Positions 1 to 8,986 of a stretch of DNA of 12,947 nucleotides are shown in pieces. This DNA comes from SYFY01 sp031385325. GTDB taxonomy: Bacteria > Pseudomonadota > Gammaproteobacteria > Pseudomonadales > Azotimanducaceae. The notes under the pieces are model-generated. The model was not told the origin of the DNA, searched no databases, and saw only the letters and a list, made by a program, of their open reading frames with translations. The DNA lies in the NCBI GenBank assembly GCA_031385325.1, contig JANNBJ010000186.1, positions 1 to 12,947 on the forward strand. The letters are read 5' to 3'. The translations under genes were made by a program, and so were the position numbers. Position 1 is the first letter of the stretch. The number at the start of each line of letters is the position of its first letter.

Positions 1-27
1 CTTGATTCATCTACCAGTGACAACACT

Positions 28-438
28 ATGAAAATAGCGATTGAAACGCTCGTTAAGTCGAACATCAGCAAGGTCTGGAGGGCATGGAACAGCCCTGCGG
101 ACATCGTCTGCTGGAACAGTGCTTCTGATGATTGGCACACAACGAGAAGCACCGTGGATTTGCGAGAGGGCGGGAAATTCTTCTCTCGTATGGAAGCCAA
201 GGATGGCAGCTTCGGCTTTGATTTTGAGGGTACCTACACGAAGGTCGTCGAAAACCGGCAGATCGAATATGTGATGGACGATAAACGTGCTGTCACCATC
301 ATCTTCACTGAAGCTGACGATGGCGTCAGGATTCATCAGACCTTCGATGCAGAAGATGAAAATTCGATCGAGCAGCAGCGAGAGGGTTGGCAGAACATCC
401 TCAACAACTTTGCCAGATTTGTTGAGGGAGATCGCTAG
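28..438 (+). CDS. SRPBCC / AHSA1-like domain protein
   Basis: A 136-residue cytoplasmic protein with the SRPBCC (START-like, Hsp90-ATPase-activator-homology) helix-grip fold, which usually binds a small hydrophobic ligand; the ligand here is unknown. The N-terminus has the family pattern of a beta strand followed by 'VWRAWNSPADIVCW' (about residues 16-29). A Gly-rich turn 'REGGKF' follows near residue 48, then 'FEGTYTKV' strands, and a C-terminal helix with the signature 'GWQNILNNF' at residues 120-128. Length matches single-domain family members. There is no signal peptide. The ATG at 28 gives the expected N-terminus, but no convincing ribosome site is visible in the 27 bases before it. The last eight or so codons and the stop lie inside a repeat that recurs at 11320-11410. 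The family call is firm; the role is not known. Confidence 0.9.
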   Translation: MKIAIETLVKSNISKVWRAWNSPADIVCWNSASDDWHTTRSTVDLREGGKFFSRMEAKDGSFGFDFEGTYTKVVENRQIEYVMDDKRAVTIIFTEADDGVRIHQTFDAEDENSIEQQREGWQNILNNFARFVEGDR

Positions 439-504
439 CAGACATCTGACAAGTGAAGTCAAGAAGACAAATAAACTGTCCGGGTGACGGCGTTGATTAA
501 GGAA
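414..504 (+). repeat. Diverged direct repeat, copy A
   Basis: An ungapped alignment of 414-504 with 11320-11410 gives about 66 identical bases of 91 by hand count. The best-kept stretches are TGACAAG.GAAGTC, GAAGAC..ATAA and CGTTGATT.AGGAA. The copy starts within the last codons of the SRPBCC gene and runs about 65 bases past its stop. It ends in a hairpin (495-519). Both copies have the same orientation and bracket the protease-rhombosortase-Kelch block. This may be a dispersed intergenic element, a duplicated gene end or an old integration scar. Confidence 0.75.
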
Positions 505-519
505 TTGCCTCCTTCAATC
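495..519 (+). other. Stem-loop at the end of repeat copy A
   Basis: GATTAAGGA (495-503) pairs with TCCTT-C-AATC (510-519): nine pairs with one bulged C (515) and a six-base loop. No T run follows, so it is not a standard intrinsic terminator. A hairpin starting at the same repeat position occurs in copy B with different arm sequences, which supports a real structure. Confidence 0.5.
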
Positions 520-790
520 GACTGAATCCATGGTTCATCGCTAGTTAGAACCGGCTTTATGTCATCTTTATTACAGTGCGGGTTTTCAGGCGCGCCCTTG
601 ATTGGAAGACCGACTTTCGAGGACACAGCGCGGTGGCGAACTGGTCTCGCTTCCGGTCTTGAGATTAAATGACGATCCTTGTAAGTGTTTTGTTGTAGCT
701 ACTTGTACCCACCTTAGGAACCCGGCACATTCGGGTTGGTCGTACGCCTGATTCTCATCAAGTATTTTCAGAGCTTCTCTTGTAGTGCAA

Positions 791-814
791 TTGTGGTGTA
801 GTGATGCACCACAA
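791..814. promoter_or_regulatory. Perfect 8-bp inverted repeat upstream of the protease gene
   Basis: TTGTGGTG (791-798) and CACCACAA (807-814) are exact reverse complements separated by eight bases. The dyad lies about 170 bases before the protease ATG. It could be an operator for a dimeric regulator or an RNA stem-loop in the leader. No T run follows, so a terminator is unlikely. No specific regulator can be named. Confidence 0.4.
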
Positions 815-973
815 ATTTCCTGCTTGAAACGGAGCGGAAGTGTGAGGAGCAACTTGTTCAGAGGATTTTGCACGAGATAGTTCGCGCAATCGAGTCAGGC
901 CAGGAGAGCGACTGAAAGACGTTGTTGGGATCTGGTCTCGATGGGAGGCTGGAGAGGGAACAGGGAAGGTATC

Positions 974-980
974 AGGGAGA
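974..980 (+). promoter_or_regulatory. Ribosome binding site that sets the protease start
   Basis: AGGGAGA lies with its GGGAG core five bases before the ATG at 985. It favours this ATG over the in-frame TTG at 922. The TTG would put a charged, non-signal-like stretch of 21 residues ahead of the export signal. Confidence 0.75.
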
Positions 981-984
981 CCTA

Positions 985-3900
985 ATGGCTTCGTTCAACA
1001 CTTCCAGGCTCAAGGTGCTGTTGGGAGATCTGCTTGTCGTCGTGATGGCATGTCTGATTATTTTCGGGCCTGGTGTTGAAGAAAAGGATAACAAGTCGTC
1101 ACGGCTCGTGTCGACGACTGGTGTGGCTCCGGCGCATTCTTTTGTGGCCCGCAACTGGCCTGATCAGTCTGGACTCAGCGCGAAAGCACCAGACAGCCCT
1201 CATTTTTCCCCTGATACGCTAATCGTCCGGTTCCGATCTGACGCCCGGCGATCCGCCATTGACCAGCTCCTGCGCACGCTGGATGCGACGGTCGTTGACC
1301 GCTTGACCATCGTCGGTCTGTATTCGATCCGTTTGCCTGCCACGATTACGCCGTCACTGGCCATGTCGTATCTGCAAAGCAGCAATCTGGTAGCCGATGT
1401 TGAACAGGACCAGTACGCCTATGCGCTGCGACTGCCCAACGATCCGGATCTGTCGAAACAGTGGTCGCTGCACACTCCACAATCAATTGTGCTGGATGAT
1501 GCGGATATCGATGCCGCTGAAGCCTGGGACGAGCACACCGGCAGCAAACGTGTGGCTGTCATGGTGATTGATACAGGAATTGATACAGATCATCCGGACC
1601 TTGCACCCAATCTGTGGGTGAATCGATCCGAAGTTGCCGGCAACAATCGGGATGATGATGGCAACGGCTATGTCGATGACGTGAATGGTCTGGATGCAAT
1701 CAGCTTCGCCCCGCCCTTTTCGGTCGAAGATGACAATGGTCACGGCACTCACGTCTCCGGAATCATCGCTGCAGCAGGCAACAATGGTGAGGGTATCGTC
1801 GGTGTTACGTGGGCTGCTGAGATCGTCACATGCAAATTTCTGGATTCGCAAGGAGTGGGGAGCCTGTTCAGCGCCATTCGGTGTTTCGAATACGGGATCA
1901 AGCTTCGGCGAGGTGGTCTAAACCTGGTTGCCACAAACAACTCCTGGGGTAATCGTGGCGGTGGATCGCCAATACTTGCTGACGTGATTCGGATGGCCAC
2001 GGCTGCTGGAATCACCACGGTTGCCGCAGCGGGGAACTCGGCGGAAGACGTTGATATACAGCCCGTTTATCCTGCCGCTTTTGATGATCCTGGAATCATC
2101 GCCGTCGCTGCGCACGACCAGACCGGGGCGCTCGCGTACTTTTCCAGTTTCGGAGCGGCTCGAGTCGATCTGTCGGCGCCTGGTGTGAGTGTCTATAGCA
2201 CCTATCCAGATGGCCGCTACGCCAGTGCATCCGGCACCTCCATGGCAGCGCCACATGTGACCGGCGCGCTCGCACTGATTTCGTCCGCGCGTCCGGAACT
2301 GTCTGCGGCGGAAGTCCGGGCTTTTCTGCTCGCGAACGTCACTCCTGATGTTCGACATGCCGGGAAGACTGCTTCCAGTGGCCGGTTGCACTTGAGATTG
2401 CCGCTGGTCGATGTGGATGGCGATCTCATGGCGGATGGGTGGGAGCGAGAGTTCGGCCTGTCGCCTGACAATGCCGCTGATGCTGCCGTGGATTCGGATG
2501 CCGATGGTCTGACCAATCTCGAAGAGTATCGCCGGCGCACCAATCCGCGAGACGCCGATACCGATGATGACGGACTAACCGACGGCTTCGAAGTGGCGGA
2601 TGGTCGAGTGAATCCGCTCGATGCCGACTCCGACGATGATGGCCTGGCCGACGGTGAAGAGATCAATCAGACGCTAACCGATCCGAATCGTGCTGACACT
2701 GACGGAGATGGTCTGAAAGATGGTGATGAGCGACCGGCCAATGCGAATCCGCTCGATGCTGACAGCGATGACGATGGTCTTTCGGATGGTTGGGAGATTG
2801 GTGCCGGATTGCGCCCTGACAACGCCTCCGATGCCGGGTCTGATGCGGATGGTGATGGACTGTTGGCGCGCGAAGAACAGGCCGCAGGAACGGATGCGAG
2901 AAAATCCGACACGGATGGAGATGGTCTGAACGATCGGGTGGAGTTGCAGGTGTACCGGACCAATCCACTGGCTTTCGACACCGAGGGCGACGAGCTTCCG
3001 GATGGATGGGAGATCCAGTATGGGTTCAATCCACTCGTTAACGATCGTGATGGGGATGCGGACGCGGACGGAGTGAGCAACTATGCGGAGTATCGCGCAG
3101 GTACCGACCCCCGCAATGCCGGCGCTGCGCCAATAGGGAGTGGTTTCTCCCAACTACAGGGTGATCCTGGCCATTCCGGATTCAAAGCCGTTGAATCACG
3201 ACGCGCACCAATGGACACCCGTTGGGACATTGAGCGCACATCAGGTCCATTCACCGCAGCCGTTCTGGCTGATGGTCTGCTGCCTGTTTCCCGCTTGGGC
3301 TCCATCGAGATGATTCGATCGGTGGATGGGCAGGTGATATGGACACGCGCCATCGACACCGATGGTCTTGCTGGACGTTTTGTGGTGGCGGGAAACCTTC
3401 TCGTTTATCAGACCGAAAGTCGCCCCGGCAATGGCCGGGTTGAGGCAGTGGATGCCGCAACCGGTGCACAGCGTTGGAGCCGGCCTGATCAACCTCAGCT
3501 GCGCGGTAGCATGATGGCGGATAGCGCCCGACTTTATGGAGTTGAAGCGAACCGCCTGGTAGCGCGATCGTCGCAGGATGGAAGTCGCCAATGGGATGCG
3601 CTGGTGCCAGGTGTGCGTTCCTCGCCGTTTGATGACCGCACGATTTCCCCAACCTTGCACCAGGGTAAGGTAGTTGTTTTCGCTGGAAATTTGCTGACAT
3701 CTTTCGATGCAGCCGGTGGCAGTCAGATCTATTCGCAGACGGTGACTGGCTGCACTGCAGCAGGATTTGGCTGGCTCACGGTCGATCCGGAAGGAGACCT
3801 GTTTTTGCTCACCTCGGACTGTGCGGCCAGGCTGGATCCTGCGACGGGGGCTGTGATCTGGGTGCGCACTGGCTCGTTTGTGCCGGAGACGTTGCCGGCG

Positions 3901-6900
3901 GCTGATCGGAGTTCGTTCTATATCATCGAGCTAGACAACGGTGTCAGATTAACCGCTTTATCCCAACAGAACGGATCCGTGGTCTGGTCACAACCACTCC
4001 CCAATTTGGCGCTCGGCGACGTGCAGGGAAATCTGTTGGTCGGACTGGATCATGTGTTTGTTCCTTCCCGAGATGCAGGACTTCTGTCCTATGATCTCCA
4101 TGACCGTGAATTCGACTGGCATCACCCCATGACAGGATCGTTGGCATTCACAACAGATCGGGGTCTGTTGATTGCAGGTAACGAAAATATTGCGGTGGTA
4201 GAACTCGACGCCGCACCCGATGGCGATAGCGATGGGATGCCGAACTACTGGGAGCGGTGGTTTGGGCTTAACCTTTCTCTTGCGACGGACGCTACCGGAG
4301 ACATCGACGGAGATGGGTTGAACAATCTTGACGAGTTCATGCATCAAACGGGACCGCGCCAGATTGACAGTGATGCTGATGGACTTCGAGATGGTGACGA
4401 AGTGCATCGCTATGGTACTCGACCTGGACTCGCGGATTTCGACGGAGACGGATTGAGTGATGGCGACGAGGCGATGAACCGCCGAACGAATCCGGTTCGT
4501 CGTGACACTGATGGTGATGGTAGCTCGGACGGTGAGGAACTAGGTGAGTACGCCACTAATCCGTTGTCAGCCGCAAGCCGGCCAACTCGTATCGAATATG
4601 TGCACGAGTCTTTCGAAAATGGTATGCCGGGCTCATGGGAGACAGTCCCGGGGACCAATGGTGGTTGGTCAGTAGATCGTAACGAGAGTCTGCACGGACC
4701 TTCGAGCCTGCGATCCGCGGCAGGTGGGAGTAGCGTCCGATCTACCATGCGATGGACCGCAGATTTTGTTGCCGGGCAGTTTTCATTTGCAACGCGTGTA
4801 ACACCGCCGCGCTGCTGTGGCGCGTTGACGGTTTGGCTCGATGACCGAGTGGTTGCGTTGGTGGGTAAAAACAGCTGGCAGACATACAGTTTTGATGTGC
4901 CCGCTGGCAGACACAGCATCACTTTCGACTTCCTTGGCACAAGCTTCGGATCGAACCCGGCAGCAGTCGCCTACCTTGACGATGTGAGGTTCCGTCGGGC
5001 TGCCCCTTCTGGTAGCCGTCCTGGTGGATTCTCCGCGGGCAGCGCCGGATATCTTCAGGAATTTGGCGAGGACGGCCGACTGCGACTGGCCGCACGCTCC
5101 ATCTCATCTCCGTCCAAGGTGACTACCAACGTCACTGCAGCGATTGCCTCCTTTGGGGAGGGACAGTTGGCCATCGCGGCTGCATCCTACGTGGGTTTCT
5201 ACGATTCGTTGAATGGAACGACGCGGCATCGGCAGGTGGCGAGCGGTGGGAGTGACATCCAGTCAATGGTAGTGACTCCTTCGGCGATTCTTATCAATGA
5301 GTCGAGATTCAACGGTTTTCTGCAGCTTGATCGAGAGGGCAGGTATCGGCGTCGAACGGGTACTGCGGAATTTGTTTACGACCTTACGTTCGGACTTGAT
5401 GGATTTGTGTACGCACTGGTTGGCTTTGAAGGTCAGGTAGAGAAGTTCGATGGCACTACTCTGCAACGTATCTGGTCGAGAAGATTTGATTGCGCGTTGT
5501 GCAGCGACATTGCAGTGGATGCGTTGGGCAACGTTTCCTTTTCCAACCGGATTGGTGAGTTGGTGCAGTTCGCCTCGGACGGCACTTCGTTACGAAAGGT
5601 TCGTGTACCGGGTTTCCATGTTAAGGACCTTGCGTTGTTGCCATCGGGACGATTGGCTTTTGGAACGTTCCTTGGTGGGGTCGGTTTGGTTGACCCTGGT
5701 GAGGTGACAGCCCGGATTCTGCCATCGACCAGTGAGTTCGTTAAAAGCGCGAAGGTGGCCACGCTGTCACGATCCGGTCGTGACACGGATGGTGATGGCC
5801 TCCCAGACTGGTGGGAACATCATTATGGTCTGCGGTATGACTTTGATGACCGCGCTGTGGATCTGGATGGGGACGGCTTGACCAACCAGGTGGAGTTTCA
5901 GCGCGGCACTCATGCGGACATTGCCGACAGTGATGGTGATGGTATCTCCGATGGTCAGGAGGTGCTCACGTACTTGTCCGACCCGCTGCACGAAGATACG
6001 GACGACGACCGGTTGCGAGACGGTCAGGAACTAACGAGTGGAACCAATCTCCTCCAGGCAGACTCGGATCGAGATGGGCTGAGTGATGGTGAGGAGTTGG
6101 CATGGCACAGCGATCCGCTGCGCGCCGACAGCGATGGAGATGGTCTGAATGACGGTTGGGAGCGTCGAAATGGTTTTGACCTGGCGTCGGCCAACGATGC
6201 GACGACCGATCTGGATGGTGATGGATTAAGTCAGCTTGAGGAATACAGGCTCGGACTCAATCCTCGCAATCGGGACACCGACGGTGATGGGATAGATGAT
6301 GGACAGGAATCGCGCCAGACCGGCGCCAATCCCCAATCGAGCGATTCAGATGGCGATGGTGCGGATGATGGATGGGAAATCCGCAACGGCTATCAGCCTG
6401 GGGTTGCTGATTCGGCTGGCGACACAGATGGGGATGGATTTTCGAATCTGGTGGAGTACTTCGCCGAGAGTGATCCCAAGGCTGCACTTAGCCAGCCCCG
6501 AGCCAAACCCTGGTCTGCCTATCAGGGCGACGAACTGCATCGTGGCTATGTCCCGGTGCGCATCCTGAAGGGAGATGTCCGCGCATTGTGGTCGCAGACG
6601 TTGCAGAACGGCCCGGGTGAGCTGAAAGGTGTGGCGTCCGTCGGTGGAATGGCGTTCGCGGTGGTGCTGCAGCGGGGGACGACTTCGTCGTTGAAAGCTA
6701 TTCGAGGCACCGATGGAACTTCCATGTGGGAGCGTCGACTTCGTGAGACCTTCTCCGTATCGGCGCCTGGTGTCTCGGAAGGCCGGGTGTTCGTTCAGTC
6801 GCAAGGCGTCAAATCACTCGATGCTTTTGCTGCCGCTGACGGGAGACCGCTGTTTCGGGGGGAGGTCAGTTCTGAGTTTGGCGATCTGCTTGCACCAACG

Positions 6901-8871
6901 GCCGTTGGTGGCGACGTCTTCACCGTTGAAGGACGAGATGGCGTTGCGGCGCTTGATGCAACTAACGGACGCAGGCGATGGCGCGCAGATATTGATTCAG
7001 GGAATGGCTTCGCCCCACTGGTACTCAAAGACGAGATAGCCCTCTATGCACACGACTGGCGTGGCAACTTCACCGGGCTGGATCGACGAACAGGTGCACT
7101 GAAGTTCAATGTGCTGGATGAGAACTACGTACGAGTGGGCAATGAAATTCGCGGCGCTCCAGTGCTGGGACGTCGGCAGGACATGATCGCGACCTATTGG
7201 GACGGTCTGCGATCATTCGATCTGTCGAGACGATCTCTCAACTGGATAGTACCAGTCGATGCTCAAGCGCAGCCCGCCTGGGCGAACGGTGTGATCTACG
7301 TTGGTCGCGAAGATGCGCTTGCAGCCCTTGACGCGATTTCCGGCCGTGAAATCTGGCGGTGGCAGTCCCCTAACATCGTGACCGGACCTTCGATCGTTAC
7401 GCTGACCCACGTGATTGTGCCTACCTACTTCAAGACTTTTTTCATTGATCTGGCGACCCGACAGGCGGTGCTTGAACTCCCGGTGAGCGGAAGAATGGCG
7501 CTGGGTGAGGATGGCGTGCTCTACATCAGTTCGCAGCGAACAGGTGTACTGCACGCGTTCACGACCTTGTCGGACCAGGATGCCGATGGCATGCCCGACG
7601 GTTGGGAGCGGGAATACAACCTGAATCCCAATAGTGCCTCCGATGCTGTCGACGACGATGATCGTGATGGCCTGAATAATCTTGCTGAATATCGAGTGGG
7701 TAGTCGCCCCCGCAGCGCTGACACAGATGAGGATGGCCTGCAGGACGGTGACGAAGTGAATAACCGTCGAACGAGTCCGATACGGGCCGATAGTGATGAA
7801 GATTCGTTATCGGACGGTGACGAGATATCTGTGCGCGGTACCAACCCGCTCAAGCGCGACACGGATGACGACGGTCTTCTGGATGCCTACGAACTGAGCC
7901 AGTCGAGATCAGACCCGAGACGGCCAGATTCGGACGGAGATCGGTTCAATGACGGTTGGGAAGTCGACCGGAGTTCGGATCCAAACAAAGACACCTCTGT
8001 CCCTACGTCAGTAGGCACCTTGGTTGAGTCTTTCGAGCAGCCGCTGTCGGCTCGATGGAGCACTGGATCCGGCGATTCTGACGAATGGTTCCAAAGTTCT
8101 ACCCGGACCGATGGTGCTTTTGGTATGTCGTCGCCCTCGCTTGAACCCGGGAAAGCTGCGGCGATTGAGTTCACCGAGCGATTCGACGAAGTGGAAGTGA
8201 CGTTCGATTTCAACGTTCAAAGTCCGAACCCGGATGTCCACTACGGTCTGCGGGTGGATGGTGTCGTGGTGAAGAACTTCACGGACGGCGGTTGGGCCAG
8301 TCACTCGATCAAGCTGGATACCGGCATTCATACGTTGCATTGGGAAATCAGCGTTGGTCTCAATGCTGCTGTATACAGTCATGCAGCGGCACTCGACAAC
8401 GTTCGGATCGCCTTGCAGGATGAAGATCGTGATGGTTTACCGGACGGGTGGGAGCGCACTTACGGACTGAATAAAAGCGATTCGAGTGATGCGTCGGGAG
8501 ACGCCGATGGCGACGGACTTGCGAACAAGGATGAGTATTTGGCGCGGACGCGCCCTGATCGGTCCGATACGGATGAAGACGGCATGCGTGATGGCTGGGA
8601 AGTAACCTACAGCCTTGACCCACTGCGTAATGATGCGAGCGAAGATGCAGACGGTGATGGTGCCACCAACAAGGCCGAGTTCGATGCTTCGACACATCCT
8701 CGCAACCGGGATTCGGTACCACCGAGTATCGCGCCACCATCCGCTGGACCGCCGCCGCCGACTGCTTCCCCGAAGAGCTCTGGTGGTGGTGGAGCGATTG
8801 GCGAGGAATTTCTTCTCCTGATCTTCGTCCTGATATTCATTAGAGTTCGCCGGGCGTTGTTAACTCTGTGA
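985..8871 (+). CDS. Giant S8 subtilisin-like protease with TSP3 repeats, propellers and GlyGly-CTERM tail
   Basis: An exported serine protease of about 2628 residues. Domains in order: signal segment (hydrophobic about 11-27); I9-like propeptide (about 76-150); S8 catalytic domain (about 165-465) with Asp196 in VIDTG, His253 in GHGTHVSG, oxyanion Asn351 in AAAGN and Ser419 in GTSMAAPH, so all key residues are present. Then follow TSP3-like block 1 (476-712), PQQ/BamB-like propeller 1 (723-1072), block 2 (1079-1192), jelly roll 1 (1206-1339), propeller 2 (1349-1596), block 3 (1600-1832), propeller 3 (1842-2194), block 4 (2197-2337), jelly roll 2 (2346-2476), block 5 (2479-2576), a Pro-rich linker and the sorting tail. 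The roughly 35 motifs of the D.D.DG type should bind calcium and stiffen a long stalk (family knowledge). The protease and tail calls are firm; the propeller and jelly-roll calls are by pattern only. Substrate unknown. The next gene encodes the likely tail processor. Confidence 0.95.
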   Translation: MASFNTSRLKVLLGDLLVVVMACLIIFGPGVEEKDNKSSRLVSTTGVAPAHSFVARNWPDQSGLSAKAPDSPHFSPDTLIVRFRSDARRSAIDQLLRTLDATVVDRLTIVGLYSIRLPATITPSLAMSYLQSSNLVADVEQDQYAYALRLPNDPDLSKQWSLHTPQSIVLDDADIDAAEAWDEHTGSKRVAVMVIDTGIDTDHPDLAPNLWVNRSEVAGNNRDDDGNGYVDDVNGLDAISFAPPFSVEDDNGHGTHVSGIIAAAGNNGEGIVGVTWAAEIVTCKFLDSQGVGSLFSAIRCFEYGIKLRRGGLNLVATNNSWGNRGGGSPILADVIRMATAAGITTVAAAGNSAEDVDIQPVYPAAFDDPGIIAVAAHDQTGALAYFSSFGAARVDLSAPGVSVYSTYPDGRYASASGTSMAAPHVTGALALISSARPELSAAEVRAFLLANVTPDVRHAGKTASSGRLHLRLPLVDVDGDLMADGWEREFGLSPDNAADAAVDSDADGLTNLEEYRRRTNPRDADTDDDGLTDGFEVADGRVNPLDADSDDDGLADGEEINQTLTDPNRADTDGDGLKDGDERPANANPLDADSDDDGLSDGWEIGAGLRPDNASDAGSDADGDGLLAREEQAAGTDARKSDTDGDGLNDRVELQVYRTNPLAFDTEGDELPDGWEIQYGFNPLVNDRDGDADADGVSNYAEYRAGTDPRNAGAAPIGSGFSQLQGDPGHSGFKAVESRRAPMDTRWDIERTSGPFTAAVLADGLLPVSRLGSIEMIRSVDGQVIWTRAIDTDGLAGRFVVAGNLLVYQTESRPGNGRVEAVDAATGAQRWSRPDQPQLRGSMMADSARLYGVEANRLVARSSQDGSRQWDALVPGVRSSPFDDRTISPTLHQGKVVVFAGNLLTSFDAAGGSQIYSQTVTGCTAAGFGWLTVDPEGDLFLLTSDCAARLDPATGAVIWVRTGSFVPETLPAADRSSFYIIELDNGVRLTALSQQNGSVVWSQPLPNLALGDVQGNLLVGLDHVFVPSRDAGLLSYDLHDREFDWHHPMTGSLAFTTDRGLLIAGNENIAVVELDAAPDGDSDGMPNYWERWFGLNLSLATDATGDIDGDGLNNLDEFMHQTGPRQIDSDADGLRDGDEVHRYGTRPGLADFDGDGLSDGDEAMNRRTNPVRRDTDGDGSSDGEELGEYATNPLSAASRPTRIEYVHESFENGMPGSWETVPGTNGGWSVDRNESLHGPSSLRSAAGGSSVRSTMRWTADFVAGQFSFATRVTPPRCCGALTVWLDDRVVALVGKNSWQTYSFDVPAGRHSITFDFLGTSFGSNPAAVAYLDDVRFRRAAPSGSRPGGFSAGSAGYLQEFGEDGRLRLAARSISSPSKVTTNVTAAIASFGEGQLAIAAASYVGFYDSLNGTTRHRQVASGGSDIQSMVVTPSAILINESRFNGFLQLDREGRYRRRTGTAEFVYDLTFGLDGFVYALVGFEGQVEKFDGTTLQRIWSRRFDCALCSDIAVDALGNVSFSNRIGELVQFASDGTSLRKVRVPGFHVKDLALLPSGRLAFGTFLGGVGLVDPGEVTARILPSTSEFVKSAKVATLSRSGRDTDGDGLPDWWEHHYGLRYDFDDRAVDLDGDGLTNQVEFQRGTHADIADSDGDGISDGQEVLTYLSDPLHEDTDDDRLRDGQELTSGTNLLQADSDRDGLSDGEELAWHSDPLRADSDGDGLNDGWERRNGFDLASANDATTDLDGDGLSQLEEYRLGLNPRNRDTDGDGIDDGQESRQTGANPQSSDSDGDGADDGWEIRNGYQPGVADSAGDTDGDGFSNLVEYFAESDPKAALSQPRAKPWSAYQGDELHRGYVPVRILKGDVRALWSQTLQNGPGELKGVASVGGMAFAVVLQRGTTSSLKAIRGTDGTSMWERRLRETFSVSAPGVSEGRVFVQSQGVKSLDAFAAADGRPLFRGEVSSEFGDLLAPTAVGGDVFTVEGRDGVAALDATNGRRRWRADIDSGNGFAPLVLKDEIALYAHDWRGNFTGLDRRTGALKFNVLDENYVRVGNEIRGAPVLGRRQDMIATYWDGLRSFDLSRRSLNWIVPVDAQAQPAWANGVIYVGREDALAALDAISGREIWRWQSPNIVTGPSIVTLTHVIVPTYFKTFFIDLATRQAVLELPVSGRMALGEDGVLYISSQRTGVLHAFTTLSDQDADGMPDGWEREYNLNPNSASDAVDDDDRDGLNNLAEYRVGSRPRSADTDEDGLQDGDEVNNRRTSPIRADSDEDSLSDGDEISVRGTNPLKRDTDDDGLLDAYELSQSRSDPRRPDSDGDRFNDGWEVDRSSDPNKDTSVPTSVGTLVESFEQPLSARWSTGSGDSDEWFQSSTRTDGAFGMSSPSLEPGKAAAIEFTERFDEVEVTFDFNVQSPNPDVHYGLRVDGVVVKNFTDGGWASHSIKLDTGIHTLHWEISVGLNAAVYSHAAALDNVRIALQDEDRDGLPDGWERTYGLNKSDSSDASGDADGDGLANKDEYLARTRPDRSDTDEDGMRDGWEVTYSLDPLRNDASEDADGDGATNKAEFDASTHPRNRDSVPPSIAPPSAGPPPPTASPKSSGGGGAIGEEFLLLIFVLIFIRVRRALLTL
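8776..8868 (+). other. GlyGly-CTERM sorting signal of the giant protease
   Basis: The last 31 residues have the three parts of a GlyGly-CTERM signal: a Ser/Gly cluster SSGGGG (Gly2600-2603) after a Pro-rich linker, a hydrophobic helix FLLLIFVLIFI, and a basic RVRR. Known rhombosortases cut near the Gly cluster. Two details are atypical: an acidic GEE between the glycines and the helix, and a five-residue tail (ALLTL) after the basic residues. The adjacent rhombosortase gene strongly supports the call. Confidence 0.88.
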
Positions 8872-8886
8872 ACGCCGAACCCCTTA

Positions 8887-8909
8887 AGGAAGGTCAATCA
8901 GACCTTCCT
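8887..8909 (+). terminator. Hairpin just after the protease stop codon
   Basis: AGGAAGGTC (8887-8895) and GACCTTCCT (8901-8909) form a perfect nine-pair stem with a five-base loop, 15 bases after the stop. GTGTGGGG follows, with no T run. It may therefore protect the 3' end, serve as a processing site or act as a weak terminator, rather than being a standard intrinsic terminator. Confidence 0.45.
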
Positions 8910-8986
8910 GTGTGGGGCAGGGATGCACCGCCATTTTTCATGCGTGAGACACAGGGAAAATGCGATAAGCCGCTTAGGCTTCGACA

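Larger units (their letters stand above)
439..984. other. Intergenic stretch upstream of the giant protease gene
   Basis: About 546 bases with no convincing gene. It holds most of repeat copy A, its hairpin, a small dyad AACCCG/CGGGTT (719-724 and 732-737) and the stronger dyad at 791-814. The promoter of the protease gene should lie here, but no -35/-10 pair stands out clearly. A weak open frame on the minus strand (586-873, GTG start) has no ribosome site and no recognisable family. The ribosome site of the next gene is at its right end (974-980). Confidence 0.6.

Noticed and set aside
586..873. Minus-strand open frame of 95 codons in the gap before the protease gene
   Set aside because: It starts at GTG with no ribosome site, has no recognisable family, and overlaps the dyad at 791-814. 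It could be a relic, but nothing in it supports a gene call.
868..896. TTGCAC as a possible -35 box for the protease gene
   Set aside because: No acceptable -10 box lies 16-18 bases downstream, so no promoter is called.
922..984. TTG start adding 21 residues to the giant protease
   Set aside because: The extension is charged and would bury the signal segment. The ATG at 985 has a clear AGGGAGA at good spacing.
2410..3120. Repeated GATGGTGATGG-like DNA suggesting a CRISPR array or satellite
   Set aside because: The repeat follows the codons of protein-level D.D.DG motifs with variable spacing and no conserved spacers, so it is coding repetition.
2217..3153. Several overlapping minus-strand frames opposite the first TSP3 block
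   Set aside because: They are by-products of the repeated GAT/GAC and GGT/GGC codons. Their Ser/Pro-rich or Ile/Arg-rich translations mirror the Asp-rich repeat and match no family.
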